NCBI GenBank assembly: GCA_003556605.1
Contig: PWQX01000266.1
Coordinates: forward strand, 1 to 34,384
Direction of reading: 5' to 3'
DNA from: Spirochaetaceae bacterium
Lineage (GTDB): Bacteria > Spirochaetota > Spirochaetia > DSM-27196 > SLAA01
DNA length: 34,384 nucleotides
The position numbers and the translations under genes are program-made. Positions within the stretch are counted from its first letter, which is position 1; every line of letters begins with the position of its first letter. Below the pieces are notes generated by a model. The model was not told the origin of the DNA. It made no database searches and saw nothing but the letters and a program-made list of their open reading frames with translations. Positions 23,542-33,318 of this stretch are shown here, piece by piece.

Positions 23542-24894
23542 ATGGTCACAGACAAGCAAATCGAACGACTCGAGAATGCGGCCGTCCGCCTGACGGTAAC
23601 CATCGATAAAGACAGCGTCAAAGAGAAATATGACGACGTCGTCAAGCAGTACGCCAAGAGCGCGCAGGTGAAGGGGTTTCGTAAGGGCAAGGTCCCGGTG
23701 GAGATCATGGAGCGCAAATTCGGCGAGAGTTTGAAGTGGGAGGCAACCCATCAACTGCTCGACGAGAGCCTCAAACAGACCCTGGAGGAAATCGAGGAAA
23801 AGCCGCTTCCTTACTCCCAACCCGAGCTTGACGGCGAGATTGAGCTGAATACTGACGCAGATTTTAGCTACAGCGTCAAGTACGATGTATACCCCAAGAT
23901 AGAGCTCGGCGAGTACAGCGGCCTCGAAATCGAGGTAGACCGAATCGAGGTAGGCGATGAGGACCTGGAACGTGAGCTCAAGAGCATTCAAGAACAAAAC
24001 GCGGTCGTGCAGGAGAAAACCTCCGGTGCCGTCGAGAAAGACGACATCGTCACGATCGATTACTGGGAGCTGGATGAGAACGACGAGGTGGTTCCCAACA
24101 CCGAGCGCGAGGATTTTGTCTTCACCGTAGGAAGCGGCTACAACCTTTATAAGATCGACGATGACGTCGTTGGGATGGAAAGAGGTGCCGAAACGGTAAC
24201 CACCAAAGAGTTTCCGTCGGACTACGAGCACTCTGAGCTCGCCGGGCAGACCAAACGTATTGGGGTGCGGCTCAAGACGATCAAACAGCGCGAAATGCCT
24301 GAGATCGATGACGAGCTCGCGCAGGACGTAAGCGAGAAGTACGAGAGCCTCGAAGACCTGAAGCAGGACATCCGCCGGCGGCTCGAAAGCGCCGCCGAAA
24401 ACCGCATGCGCGATGAAAAGGTTCAGCAGCTGTTGGATAGGATTGTAGCGAACAGCGAGATTGAGGTTCCCGAGTCCATGCTGAGCGCTGAGCTCGACCA
24501 ATTCTGGCAGGATTTCGTTCAGAAGCTCCAGACCGCACCCGAACAGGTTGAGCAGATGCTCGCGGCGCAGGGCATGACCAAGGACGACTTCAAGCAGCGC
24601 TGGCGCGACGACGCGGTCAAGCGTCTCAGCCGTCGGCTGGTTGTGCAAAAGATGCTCGAAAGAGAAGCAATCGAGGTCAGCGACGAGGAGCTGGATGCCG
24701 ATATCAAAGCGCGGGCCGAAGCAAGCGCAATGGACATAGGCGAGACGCGCGAGTACATCAAAAAGAACAATATGACCGAGTACTTGCGCCACGAGGTTCG
24801 CGAGCGCAAGTTATACGATCAGTTGCTGGAGACGACAACCGTAAAACCAGGCAAGCAGGTGAAATTCCTGGACGCAATGCAGCGAAATGCGTAA
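23542..24894 (+). CDS. tig: trigger factor
   Basis: Ribosome-bound chaperone and peptidyl-prolyl isomerase that meets nascent chains at the exit tunnel. It has 450 residues, the normal length. The N-terminal ribosome-binding domain has the signature GFRKGKVP (45-52). A PPIase domain of the FKBP type follows at about 160-245 ([26 protein letters not shown]). The helical C-terminal chaperone domain ends with [11 protein letters not shown]. The ATG follows CGGGAG. It heads a tig-clpP-clpX cluster, a common arrangement that couples folding with degradation. Its promoter has to overlap the tRNA terminator or rely on read-through, since only 22 bases separate them. Confidence 0.95.
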   Translation: MVTDKQIERLENAAVRLTVTIDKDSVKEKYDDVVKQYAKSAQVKGFRKGKVPVEIMERKFGESLKWEATHQLLDESLKQTLEEIEEKPLPYSQPELDGEIELNTDADFSYSVKYDVYPKIELGEYSGLEIEVDRIEVGDEDLERELKSIQEQNAVVQEKTSGAVEKDDIVTIDYWELDENDEVVPNTEREDFVFTVGSGYNLYKIDDDVVGMERGAETVTTKEFPSDYEHSELAGQTKRIGVRLKTIKQREMPEIDDELAQDVSEKYESLEDLKQDIRRRLESAAENRMRDEKVQQLLDRIVANSEIEVPESMLSAELDQFWQDFVQKLQTAPEQVEQMLAAQGMTKDDFKQRWRDDAVKRLSRRLVVQKMLEREAIEVSDEELDADIKARAEASAMDIGETREYIKKNNMTEYLRHEVRERKLYDQLLETTTVKPGKQVKFLDAMQRNA

Positions 24895-24932
24895 ATTCGA
24901 GGCCAATTCAATTCACACAAAGGGCTTCCGCA

Positions 24933-25533
24933 ATGACTGAACAGAATAACACCATGGTACCAATCGTCGTCGAGCAGACCGGTGTCGGCGAGCGGTCGTA
25001 CGACATCTACTCGCGCCTGCTGAAAGATCGCATTGTATTCCTCGACGGCGAGATTCACGATATTACCGCGGACTTGGTGGTGGCCCAGCTTCTTTTCTTG
25101 GAATCTCAAGACCCTGAAAAGGATATCAACCTCTACATTAACTCCCCGGGAGGCTCCGTTACCGCCGGCCTTGCAATCTACGACACCATGCAGATCATCA
25201 AACCGGCGGTGCAGACGATCTGCCTGGGCCAGGCTGCGTCGATGGGCGCCATGCTCCTTGCCGGTGGCGCTGCCGGAAAACGGTATGCCTTGCCGTCCTC
25301 GCGCATTCTCATCCATCAACCGTGGGGTGGTGTTCGTGGACAAGCAACTGATATAGGAATTCAGGCGCGCGAAATGGTACGTTTGAAGAAGATGCTGATC
25401 CGGTATTTCGCACACCACACCGGCAAGCCCGTGGATCAGGTGGCTGCCGATATGGAGCGTGACTTCTTCATGTCTGCCGAAGAGAGCGTCGAATACGGAG
25501 TAGTCGACAGCGTGCTAACGAGGCCAAGCGGTA

Positions 25534-25553
<20 letters not shown>
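24933..25553 (+). CDS. clpP: ATP-dependent Clp protease proteolytic subunit
   Basis: Serine peptidase forming the 14-subunit barrel that degrades substrates fed by ClpX or ClpA/C. It has 206 residues, the normal length. The catalytic triad is Ser103 in GQAASMGA, His128 in [10 protein letters not shown] and Asp177 in MERDFFMSA, with the same spacing as the E. coli enzyme. The N-terminal [23 protein letters not shown] is typical. The ATG follows AAAGGG after a 38-base gap from tig. The last 20 bases overlap clpX, so the two subunits are coupled. Confidence 0.96.
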
Positions 25554-26780
<1,227 letters not shown>

Positions 26781-26781
<1 letters not shown>

Positions 26782-26794
26782 GCACGGCCGTGCT
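26781..26794. repeat. 14-bp perfect palindrome after clpX
   Basis: AGCACGG followed by CCGTGCT. It starts on the last base of the clpX stop codon and touches the next gene's -35 box. There is no T-run, so it may be an mRNA 3'-end hairpin or an operator. Confidence 0.45.
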
Positions 26795-26822
26795 TGCATT
26801 TCGAACGGCGAGTGCCTATACT
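26794..26822 (+). promoter_or_regulatory. sigma70-type promoter after clpX
   Basis: TTGCAT (26794-26799), 17 bases and TATACT (26817-26822). Initiation near 26829 leaves a leader of about 27 bases with AGGAGG before GTG 26856. Confidence 0.65.
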
Positions 26823-26855
26823 AGGACACGAGCGGAGTTTTCCAGGAGGATGATC

Positions 26856-27260
26856 GTGAGGAATCCGATAGCCGTCTTTGTCGGCGTATTGGTACTGGTA
26901 CTCGCCGTACACGCAGCCGCTGATGAGCCGCGCCCTTACGTACGAACCGTCCATTTGGAGCGTGTCTACACACACAGCAACGGGTACAAGGTGGTTTATC
27001 GTACCAGCCGACTTGAGACCGCCGAAACGTATATCCCGGCCCGGTGGTTTGGAAGAGCAAGCGGCACAGGGGAGATCATCTATACGAACCACAAGGCCGC
27101 TCCGTACATGCAGGTCTACTACGAGAGCGGGGAGTTCTCGCACGTGCGACTGTTTGTGCGCAGTAATACAACTCATCCATCGTGGGGCTTCCTGCCCAAC
27201 CGCCCCGAAGAGCTGGAACGCTTCATTGCAGTGGGCGATCAGCTCCAGGTCCGCTATTGA
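26856..27260 (+). CDS. small secreted protein, function unknown
   Basis: A 134-residue protein with an N-terminal signal peptide (MRNPIAVFVGVLVLVLAVHAAA, cleavage near the AAADE junction). The mature part of about 110 residues is strand-rich with many Tyr and charged residues (SNGYKVVYRTSRLET, PYMQVYYESGEFSHVRLFV) and ends in LQVRY. There are no cysteines, lipobox or enzyme motif. I choose GTG 26856 because AGGAGG lies at 26844-26849. ATG 26850 would abut that site. It has its own promoter in the clpX-nrnA gap. I do not recognise the family. Confidence 0.72.
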   Translation: MRNPIAVFVGVLVLVLAVHAAADEPRPYVRTVHLERVYTHSNGYKVVYRTSRLETAETYIPARWFGRASGTGEIIYTNHKAAPYMQVYYESGEFSHVRLFVRSNTTHPSWGFLPNRPEELERFIAVGDQLQVRY

Positions 27261-27370
27261 CGCGCGGCTCATAGAGTACGTGCAACAAATAGCTGCAGGG
27301 GCCTCTGTGCGGCGCATTGCAGCGCGTCTCAAGCCGGTGATTGGGGACACAGAGCCCTAAGTGCAAGCAG

Positions 27371-28396
27371 ATGTTGAACCATACCCAGGATGCAGAGGAC
27401 GTACTGCAGTTCCTGTCACAGTATCAGCGCTACTACATCCTCAGCCATATCGAACCCGACGGCGACTGTGTGGCCGCTTCACTCGCGTTAGCCTCGTTCC
27501 TCAAACGGCGCGGCAAACTGGTGACTCTGCTGAACGAGGGACCGTTTGATCGGCCGGAAATTCGGAATTATCAGCCACACTTTGAATCCACCGCGCCCGC
27601 TGCAACCGCACTTCAAGATTCCGACGCCGCCGCGGTAATCCTGGACTGCTCCGACTACGGCCGTCTCGGTGCGCTATCACAGATAGTTGGTCAGTTGCCG
27701 GTGGCGGTCATCGACCACCACTCAACCAACGAAACCAACGCGGCATGCACCCTGCTTGACTCGTCGGCTCCGTCAACCACGGTGCTCATTCAGCTGCTCA
27801 TTGAACACTCCGGCGAGCGCCTCACGCCCACTGAGGCCCGGCATGCGCTGTTCGGTCTGTGCACCGACACCGCGTATTTTCGCCACCTCGACCACGATAG
27901 CGGCGACGCGTTCCGGTTCGCGGCGCGGCTCGTTGACGCCGGCGCCAGCCCGCGCGAAACCCACGACGCTATGTTCGGGGGGCAATCACTCGCCTCGCGC
28001 TATCTGATCGCGCGCTGGCTTGAACGCGCGCGGCCGCTGTGCGAGGGCCGAGCGCTCATCACCTACCACACGCGCGAGGATGGTCGTGAGTTTGCTCCGG
28101 CTGAGTTCGACACTGCGACGCTGTACCAACTGTTACTCGGTGTGCATGGGTGCAGTGTGGTTGCATTCGTTCGAGAGGAAAGCGAAACAAGCTGTACCGG
28201 CAGCCTTCGCTCCATCACCGATCTGGACGTTGCGGCAATCGCGCGGATGTTCGGGGGTGGCGGGCACAAACGGGCAGCCGGTTTCTTCATTGAACGCTCG
28301 TACACCGAAGTTTATGCCCAGCTCACTACGGTGATCGAAGAGCGCCTCGCGGAGTTGCCCCCACCTGTGCCCAACGTCCATCCGGAAACACCTTAA
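27371..28396 (+). CDS. nrnA: DHH-family phosphoesterase (NrnA-like oligoribonuclease/pAp phosphatase)
   Basis: Predicted cytoplasmic metal-dependent phosphoesterase that degrades short RNA oligomers and/or 3'-phosphoadenosine 5'-phosphate. It has about 341 residues, matching NrnA. The DHH domain contains HIEPDGD (26-32), LDCSD (91-95), DHH (115-117) and GLCTDTAYF. The C-terminal DHHA1 domain ends with GGGGHKRAAGF, which binds the substrate. I use ATG 27371 (MLNHTQDAED). An upstream TTG at 27341 would add residues unlike homologues. No good ribosome-binding site is seen. RecJ is excluded by length. The choice between oligonuclease and pAp phosphatase roles cannot be made from sequence. Confidence 0.87.
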   Translation: MLNHTQDAEDVLQFLSQYQRYYILSHIEPDGDCVAASLALASFLKRRGKLVTLLNEGPFDRPEIRNYQPHFESTAPAATALQDSDAAAVILDCSDYGRLGALSQIVGQLPVAVIDHHSTNETNAACTLLDSSAPSTTVLIQLLIEHSGERLTPTEARHALFGLCTDTAYFRHLDHDSGDAFRFAARLVDAGASPRETHDAMFGGQSLASRYLIARWLERARPLCEGRALITYHTREDGREFAPAEFDTATLYQLLLGVHGCSVVAFVREESETSCTGSLRSITDLDVAAIARMFGGGGHKRAAGFFIERSYTEVYAQLTTVIEERLAELPPPVPNVHPETP

Positions 28397-28423
28397 CCGT
28401 ACACAACTGCGGCATCCACAGTT

Positions 28424-28451
28424 TTGCTTTAAATGTAAACGAAAGTAAATT
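28424..28451 (+). promoter_or_regulatory. candidate promoter of the sigma-like gene
   Basis: TTGCTT (28424-28429) and TAAATT (28446-28451), 16 bases apart, in a markedly AT-rich patch. Initiation near 28458 would give an 80-base leader. Confidence 0.45.
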
Positions 28452-28503
28452 CCCGCACCGCTACGCCTCGGTTTCTTGGCACATGGATTGCACTATGGCC
28501 TTC

Positions 28504-28517
28504 CCCGTCGAAACGGG
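28504..28517 (+). other. CGAA-tetraloop hairpin ahead of the sigma-like gene
   Basis: CCCGT and ACGGG enclose a CGAA loop, ending 10 bases before the ribosome-binding site AAGGAGG. It could influence translation. Confidence 0.4.
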
Positions 28518-28537
28518 ATCGTACAAGGAGGCAACCT

Positions 28538-29470
28538 ATGGACCAATTGACCGGCAGAGTCTTAGCGTATCAGCAGACCGGAAGCGGCGAACCGCAGCTT
28601 TTCGCCGAAATCATGAGACGTGTTTACGCGTATCCTGCTCGCTGTTTCGGCCTTCGAGAGGACGACTGCGGGGAGTTTCTCTTGTACTTCTACCCGCGCA
28701 TTGAGCTCACCCTGCAACGCTTCGAACACCGCGGGAAGCCGTTTGCTGCGTATCTATACGCAACGCTCAAGTATCAACTTCGTTCGTACGTCGCAGTACG
28801 AAACCGCGAAAGTATCCGCCGCGCGACCGCCGACTCGCCGGTTATCTGCAACACGGTGTTTGACGTTGCAACACTCGCTGAACGGCCGCCGGGCTACACA
28901 GCGCTCACCCCCCGTGCTCCGAGTCTGCAAGCCGAGATCGACGCGGTCGTTGCAGTACTGACTGCGGTTCCTCGCAGCCGTTCCGGGAGCGGAGCAAATG
29001 CGCGGCGCATCGTAATCCTCGCCATGAAGTGCTGCCTCAAGCTGAACGACGCCGACATCCGCGAGCTCGCGGGATTGACCGGCTATAACCACGACGAGCT
29101 CCAAAACCAATGGATCGCGCTGCGCGAACGCATGCAACTCCGCTTGTCGCGAATCGCAGTACTGCAAGAACGGCGCTCCGCCGCATTCTTTTCTATGCAA
29201 TACCTGCGTATGCGGCTGCGGAAAGCTTCAAACCCAAAGTCCGTCGACCGGCTAGAGAAGACCCTCGCAATTCACCGCAACCGCTACGAACGAGCGCAAA
29301 GGCGGCTGGAACAAGTGCCGCTGACCCCCTCGAATGGCGAAATAGCGACTGCTCTCGGCATTCCGAAAGGCTCGGTTGACTCAACCATGCATTACTTGCG
29401 GCGCGTGTTCGCGCACGAAACCCGCGCCGGCGGGGCCGAGGTTGCGACGGGCGCACGCGCGCGGGGGTGA
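28538..29470 (+). CDS. divergent sigma-factor-like regulatory protein (candidate)
   Basis: A 310-residue basic protein without signal peptide or membrane segment. Residues about 15-85 resemble a sigma70 region 2: FAEIMRRVYAYPARCFG, then EDDCGEFLLYFYPRIELTL, then FEHRGKPFAAYLYATLKYQLRSY, the order of helices expected there. Residues about 264-290 look like a region 4 helix-turn-helix: SNGEIATALGIPKGSVDSTMHYLRR. The middle (130-260) is helical and poorly recognised. It may direct RNA polymerase or be a regulator derived from a sigma factor; I am not sure. The ATG has a strong AAGGAGG and an AT-rich promoter patch upstream. No anti-sigma gene is adjacent. The downstream ITPase gene follows after 36 bases, probably from its own promoter. 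Confidence 0.6.
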   Translation: MDQLTGRVLAYQQTGSGEPQLFAEIMRRVYAYPARCFGLREDDCGEFLLYFYPRIELTLQRFEHRGKPFAAYLYATLKYQLRSYVAVRNRESIRRATADSPVICNTVFDVATLAERPPGYTALTPRAPSLQAEIDAVVAVLTAVPRSRSGSGANARRIVILAMKCCLKLNDADIRELAGLTGYNHDELQNQWIALRERMQLRLSRIAVLQERRSAAFFSMQYLRMRLRKASNPKSVDRLEKTLAIHRNRYERAQRRLEQVPLTPSNGEIATALGIPKGSVDSTMHYLRRVFAHETRAGGAEVATGARARG

Positions 29471-29499
29471 TTTACAGAATTGGTGCCAACGCGTATGAT
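29471..29499 (+). promoter_or_regulatory. candidate promoter of the ITPase gene (leaderless)
   Basis: TTTACA (29471-29476), 17 bases and TATGAT (29494-29499). Initiation seven bases beyond would fall at ATG 29507. Confidence 0.5.
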
Positions 29500-29506
29500 G
29501 GCGCGC

Positions 29507-30118
29507 ATGCGTTTGCTGCTTGCATCCGCGAACCACCACAAAAGACGCGAGCTGTCTGAGATCATGAGCCGCCACCGCTTGAGTACGCCCGACGATTACG
29601 AGGTGGTATTCGAGTACGAAGAGACTGCAGAAACATTCATGGGCAACGCGCTCGGGAAGGCACAAGCGCTGCATGGTCTCATTGAGCAACGACACGGTGA
29701 TCACAACCTCGTTGTAATCGCCGACGACTCGGGGATCTGCGTTGATGCGCTTGACGGCGGGCCGGGCGTCCGCTCGGCGCGCTTTGGAAGCGCGCCGGGG
29801 CAACCGGAGCTCGACGACGAAGGGCGTAATCAACTGCTGCTCGAGAAGCTAAGAGGGGTTGAAAACCGCAGCGCGCGTTATGTGTGTTGCATGGTCGCGT
29901 ATCTGGGTATAGACCGCTACTTCATGGTGCAGGAAACCTGGCATGGGGTGATCGCCGAGCGCGCCTCTGACGGCACCGGTGGTTTTGGATACGATCCGGT
30001 GTTCTACCTTCCCGACCTCGGTGTGACGGTAGCCGAAATCTCGGCCGAAGAAAAGCATCACCGCTCGCACCGGGGCACCGCCGCGCGCCGGCTTGCCGCT
30101 GTTCTCAATACCCTCTAG
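29507..30118 (+). CDS. rdgB: non-canonical purine NTP pyrophosphatase (ITPase, RdgB/HAM1)
   Basis: Hydrolyses ITP, dITP and XTP to keep deaminated purines out of DNA and RNA. It has 203 residues from ATG 29507. Family blocks: LLLASANHHKRREL at the N-terminus (replacing the common TxNxxK), ADDSGICVDALDGGPGVRSAR, the central FDPVF-type block GGFGYDPVFYLPD and the C-terminal HRGTAARRL. In-frame ATGs at 29495 and 29498 overlap the predicted -10 box. I choose 29507 because homologues start with the MRLLLAS strand and the transcript would start there. No Shine-Dalgarno precedes it. The pepF gene follows after 62 bases from its own promoter. Confidence 0.92.
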   Translation: MRLLLASANHHKRRELSEIMSRHRLSTPDDYEVVFEYEETAETFMGNALGKAQALHGLIEQRHGDHNLVVIADDSGICVDALDGGPGVRSARFGSAPGQPELDDEGRNQLLLEKLRGVENRSARYVCCMVAYLGIDRYFMVQETWHGVIAERASDGTGGFGYDPVFYLPDLGVTVAEISAEEKHHRSHRGTAARRLAAVLNTL

Positions 30119-30145
30119 CTCCGCTCGCCCGCTGCACAACCAACC

Positions 30146-30174
30146 TTGACTTCCACGGCCTGCACCGCTATCGT
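30146..30174 (+). promoter_or_regulatory. candidate promoter of pepF (leaderless)
   Basis: TTGACT (30146-30151), 17 bases and TATCGT (30169-30174). Initiation would fall on ATG 30181. Confidence 0.55.
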
Positions 30175-30180
30175 GCAGCA

Positions 30181-32013
30181 ATGAGCCGGAATACAACTCA
30201 TGTACCGAGTCGCGACGAAGTCCCAGCTGAGTCTCGTTGGGACCTGTCGAGCCTCTATGACAGCGATGCCGCTTGGAAAGAGGACCTCAAGCGCTATATA
30301 CAGCTAACGCCGGAAATAGACCGCTTCAAAGGGACGCTTGGCGAGTCGGCGCAGAAGCTTCGCGAGTGCCTGGAGTTCATGAACCGAATGAACATGCTCC
30401 AAGAACGACTGGGATACTACGCCCACCTGCGCCTGGCTGAAGATGTATCCGACAGCCGCAACCATGACCGGTTCTCGCGCTTCATGCAGGCCGCAACCGC
30501 AGCCGAAGCCCGCGCGAGCTACCAGACGCCGGAAATCCAGGCGATCCCGGATGAGCGGATGCAGGAGTTTCTCCGCGACCCGGGCCTTGCGGAGTTCGAG
30601 GTTGTGCTGCGTAAGATATTGCGTTACAAACCGCACGTGCTGTCCGAATCGGAGGAGCGACTGCTCGCTTTGCAGCAAGAACCCAATCAGACTGCGCAGA
30701 AGAGCTTCGGCGCACTTACCGATGCCGACATGGACTTCGGCGATGTTGACACCCCCGAAGGGCCCAAACCGCTCACCCACTCGTCGTTCGGCAGCTTCAT
30801 GGAACACCCCGACCGCGAGGTGCGCGACCGCGCCTACGAGCAGTTTTTCTCGGAGTTTGTCGCCCACAAGAACACGCTCGCCAATCTCTACGCCGGGAGT
30901 GTACAGCTGGATATTTATCAGGCGAAGGTGCGTAACTTCCTTTCGGCTCGCGCCGCCCGGCTCTTTCCCGACGATGTTCCGGAGTCGGTGTACGACAACC
31001 TCGTCGAAACTGTCGCCTCCGGCTTACCGGAGCTGCACCGCTATTACGATCTACGCCGCCGTGCTCTTGGGCTCAGCCGGCTCGAGCTCCACGACACAAG
31101 AGTTCCCCTCGTCCCCGAGCTCACCGTTCATCACACTTACGAACAGGCCGTTGATGTGGTGATCACGGCCTTGGCTCCATTGGGCGAGGAGTACTGCCGC
31201 GTCCTCAAAGAAGGTTTACTCGATGGTTGGGTTGACCGCTACGAAAACAAAGGAAAACGCTCGGGAGCCTTCTCGGCCGGTTCGTACGAGGGCTGGCCGT
31301 ACATTCTGATGAACTTCAGAGATGATCTGTTGCGTGACGTGTTCACCTTGGCACACGAGGCCGGCCACTCGATGCACTCGTGGTACTCCACCCGCAACAA
31401 CCCGTTTCAGCATTACGACTACACGATTTTCGAGGCCGAAGTCGCCTCAACATTCAACGAGCAGCTTCTTGCGAAGCACCTCATGGAGCAGTCCGAAGAT
31501 CCGAGCATGCAGGCGTACCTGGTAAACAAGCAGATAGACGACCTTGTAGGCACGCTCTTTCGTCAGACAATGTTTGCCGAGTATGAGCACATCACCCACA
31601 ACAGTGTGGAAAGCGGGCACCCCCTCACCGTCGACCTGCTTCGGGCCGAGTACCATAAGCTGCTCGAGAAGTATTTCGGCTCCGACGTTCACCTCCACGA
31701 GCTTGCTGATATCGAAGGCTTACGAATCCCGCACTTCTACCGCGCGTTCTACGTCTATAAGTACGCAACCGGCGTCTCCGCCGCAGTAACACTCGCTCGT
31801 CAGGTTGTACACGGGAATACTGTTGAGCGCGATCGCTACCTGAATTTCTTGAAGTCCGGCGGGTCGCGCTTCCCGATCGAGTCTCTGCAACTCGCCGGCG
31901 TCGACATGACCGAAAGAACCCCCGTCGAGGTTGCGATAGAGAAGTTCTCCTCATTAGTGAATCGATTGGAGACGCTCTTGCTCGAGCTCGGCCGAATCTC
32001 CAGCACCGACTAA
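30181..32013 (+). CDS. pepF: oligoendopeptidase F
   Basis: Cytoplasmic zinc metallopeptidase of family M3 that cuts oligopeptides. It has 610 residues, the normal length. The zinc site is HEAGH at 392-396 with Glu393 catalytic; the third ligand is Glu420 in FEAEVAST. N-terminal (SRWDLSSLYDSDAAWKED) and C-terminal (DLHELADIEGLRIPHFYRAFYVYKYATG-like) blocks are characteristic of PepF. The ATG coincides with the predicted transcription start of a TTGACT/TATCGT promoter and lacks a ribosome-binding site. It converges with the secreted-protein gene on the minus strand, 39 bases away. Confidence 0.94.
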   Translation: MSRNTTHVPSRDEVPAESRWDLSSLYDSDAAWKEDLKRYIQLTPEIDRFKGTLGESAQKLRECLEFMNRMNMLQERLGYYAHLRLAEDVSDSRNHDRFSRFMQAATAAEARASYQTPEIQAIPDERMQEFLRDPGLAEFEVVLRKILRYKPHVLSESEERLLALQQEPNQTAQKSFGALTDADMDFGDVDTPEGPKPLTHSSFGSFMEHPDREVRDRAYEQFFSEFVAHKNTLANLYAGSVQLDIYQAKVRNFLSARAARLFPDDVPESVYDNLVETVASGLPELHRYYDLRRRALGLSRLELHDTRVPLVPELTVHHTYEQAVDVVITALAPLGEEYCRVLKEGLLDGWVDRYENKGKRSGAFSAGSYEGWPYILMNFRDDLLRDVFTLAHEAGHSMHSWYSTRNNPFQHYDYTIFEAEVASTFNEQLLAKHLMEQSEDPSMQAYLVNKQIDDLVGTLFRQTMFAEYEHITHNSVESGHPLTVDLLRAEYHKLLEKYFGSDVHLHELADIEGLRIPHFYRAFYVYKYATGVSAAVTLARQVVHGNTVERDRYLNFLKSGGSRFPIESLQLAGVDMTERTPVEVAIEKFSSLVNRLETLLLELGRISSTD

Positions 32014-32015
32014 CC

Positions 32016-32045
32016 GCCCGCTGCGCTCATCGCCGCGGCGCGGGC
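32016..32045. terminator. possible bidirectional GC-rich hairpin between convergent genes
   Basis: GCCCGC (32016-32021) and GCGGGC (32040-32045) form the base of an imperfect stem between pepF and the convergent gene. No T-run is present, so intrinsic termination is uncertain. Confidence 0.3.
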
Positions 32046-32052
32046 TATGCAG

Positions 32053-33279
32053 TCAATCCAGCAATGCAACAAGCTCCAGCAACCGCTCTAACCGGCGTTC
32101 CAGTGAGGACCGCCGGGGCCCCTCCAGCGGGTCTGCCCAAACAGCGGCCACCAGATACCAATCGCCGCCGGCGTTACGCAGCAGATACCCGCGCTCGAGC
32201 CGGTTCTCTTCTCCTACCCCTTGCCCCCCCAGGGGTACCAGCAGATTATGGGGCGCCTCCGCTGAGCTCGGGAACACGCGCGCCGTGGACAGCAGCACCC
32301 CACGCGCCAGCTCGCCGGCGCTGCTATCAGCTTGAATCACGCTGTGATACTGCACACCGAGCTCTCCAAGGGTGGTATCTACTTCAACCAGCCCGCTGAT
32401 CTCCGGGTAATTGAGCGCCGCCAGCTCATCGGAAACCGCTTGTTGCGCCTGGTGGCCTGGGTCTGAGAAGGCAAGCACCGCGGCGGTGTAGACGGTAACC
32501 GGCGCGCCCGCCGGACCTCCGGCGAACAACGAACCCCCGTTTGGTATCGCATTATGCCCGGCGCGATTCGCCTTGCTACCGCCGTCCAGCTGCACTACCG
32601 TGTCCCACCGCAACTGCCCGGCCTCTACCGCCTCCAACAGCTGCGCGACTTGTGCGCGTGCCGGCAAGTACACCATGCCGGCAGGCTCGTCGGCTCGATG
32701 AGCCGCCGTCACCGCTTCGATCTCAGAGCTGCCGCCTTCTACCCCGAGTGACTGTACTAACAGGCGAAGCTCGCCCGGCAGGGCTTTCAGCTCCTCAACG
32801 ATCTTTCCAACCGCATTCTCCACCGTAATAGCGCCGCCGATCCAGGCAATCTCGATGCGCCTGTCATGATCTCTGCTCAAGTAGAGATCAACCGGCACGA
32901 GCACTCCATTTTCTAACAGATACTCCAGACGCGCTCCGTACTTGCTGGTTACGGCACGTTCGAAAACCTGTTGCACCGGTCCGTACCGGGTAATATAGCG
33001 CCGCAGAATCGCGTGGATCTCGTCGGCCGGCATGCCGCTGAGGATCCGCTCTGTGAACACATTCTCGTAGCCCTCCAGATCGGCTTCTTCCTGCTCGGCC
33101 AACGCTGCGAGCTCTAATGCACGTGCACGCGGCGAAGGCCGTTCGACCACGTCTTCCACCTCATTGCGCGGTTCAAACCATTTGCTCGGATCGAGCTCTC
33201 TCGCCAAGAGCCCGCTCGCACCGGTGATCGTCAAAGCAGCAACAGCCAAGAGCATTGTCCTCATTGCCCGCAGCATCAT
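32053..33279 (-). CDS. secreted serine-hydrolase-like protein, probably catalytically dead
   Basis: A 408-residue protein with a signal peptide (residues about 1-27: TMLLAVAALTITGASGLLA). The mature part resembles the two-domain Cpe/LpqF type of beta-lactamase-like hydrolases: an N-terminal NTF2-like section (about 75-180, NVFTERILSGMPADEI, RIEIAWIGG) and a C-terminal section with a helix LLEAVEAGQLRWDTVV. In aligned positions the SxxK nucleophile motif seems to read YLPA (204-207) and the SDN motif SDP (272-274), and no KTG is seen. It is therefore probably a binding protein rather than an enzyme; this alignment was made by eye. The ATG follows GGAGG. It lies 39 bases after mgsA on the same strand. 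Confidence 0.62.
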   Translation of the reverse strand: MMLRAMRTMLLAVAALTITGASGLLARELDPSKWFEPRNEVEDVVERPSPRARALELAALAEQEEADLEGYENVFTERILSGMPADEIHAILRRYITRYGPVQQVFERAVTSKYGARLEYLLENGVLVPVDLYLSRDHDRRIEIAWIGGAITVENAVGKIVEELKALPGELRLLVQSLGVEGGSSEIEAVTAAHRADEPAGMVYLPARAQVAQLLEAVEAGQLRWDTVVQLDGGSKANRAGHNAIPNGGSLFAGGPAGAPVTVYTAAVLAFSDPGHQAQQAVSDELAALNYPEISGLVEVDTTLGELGVQYHSVIQADSSAGELARGVLLSTARVFPSSAEAPHNLLVPLGGQGVGEENRLERGYLLRNAGGDWYLVAAVWADPLEGPRRSSLERRLERLLELVALLD

Positions 33280-33318
33280 GCAATTGCCTCCAAATCTGGT
33301 AACACCCGCCGAAAGCCG

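Noticed and set aside
23518-24792. 424-codon open frame antisense to trigger factor
   Set aside because: It lies wholly within tig on the other strand. Its Leu/Val-rich translation is the usual mirror of a G+C-rich, charged coding sequence, and it has no ribosome-binding site or known domain.
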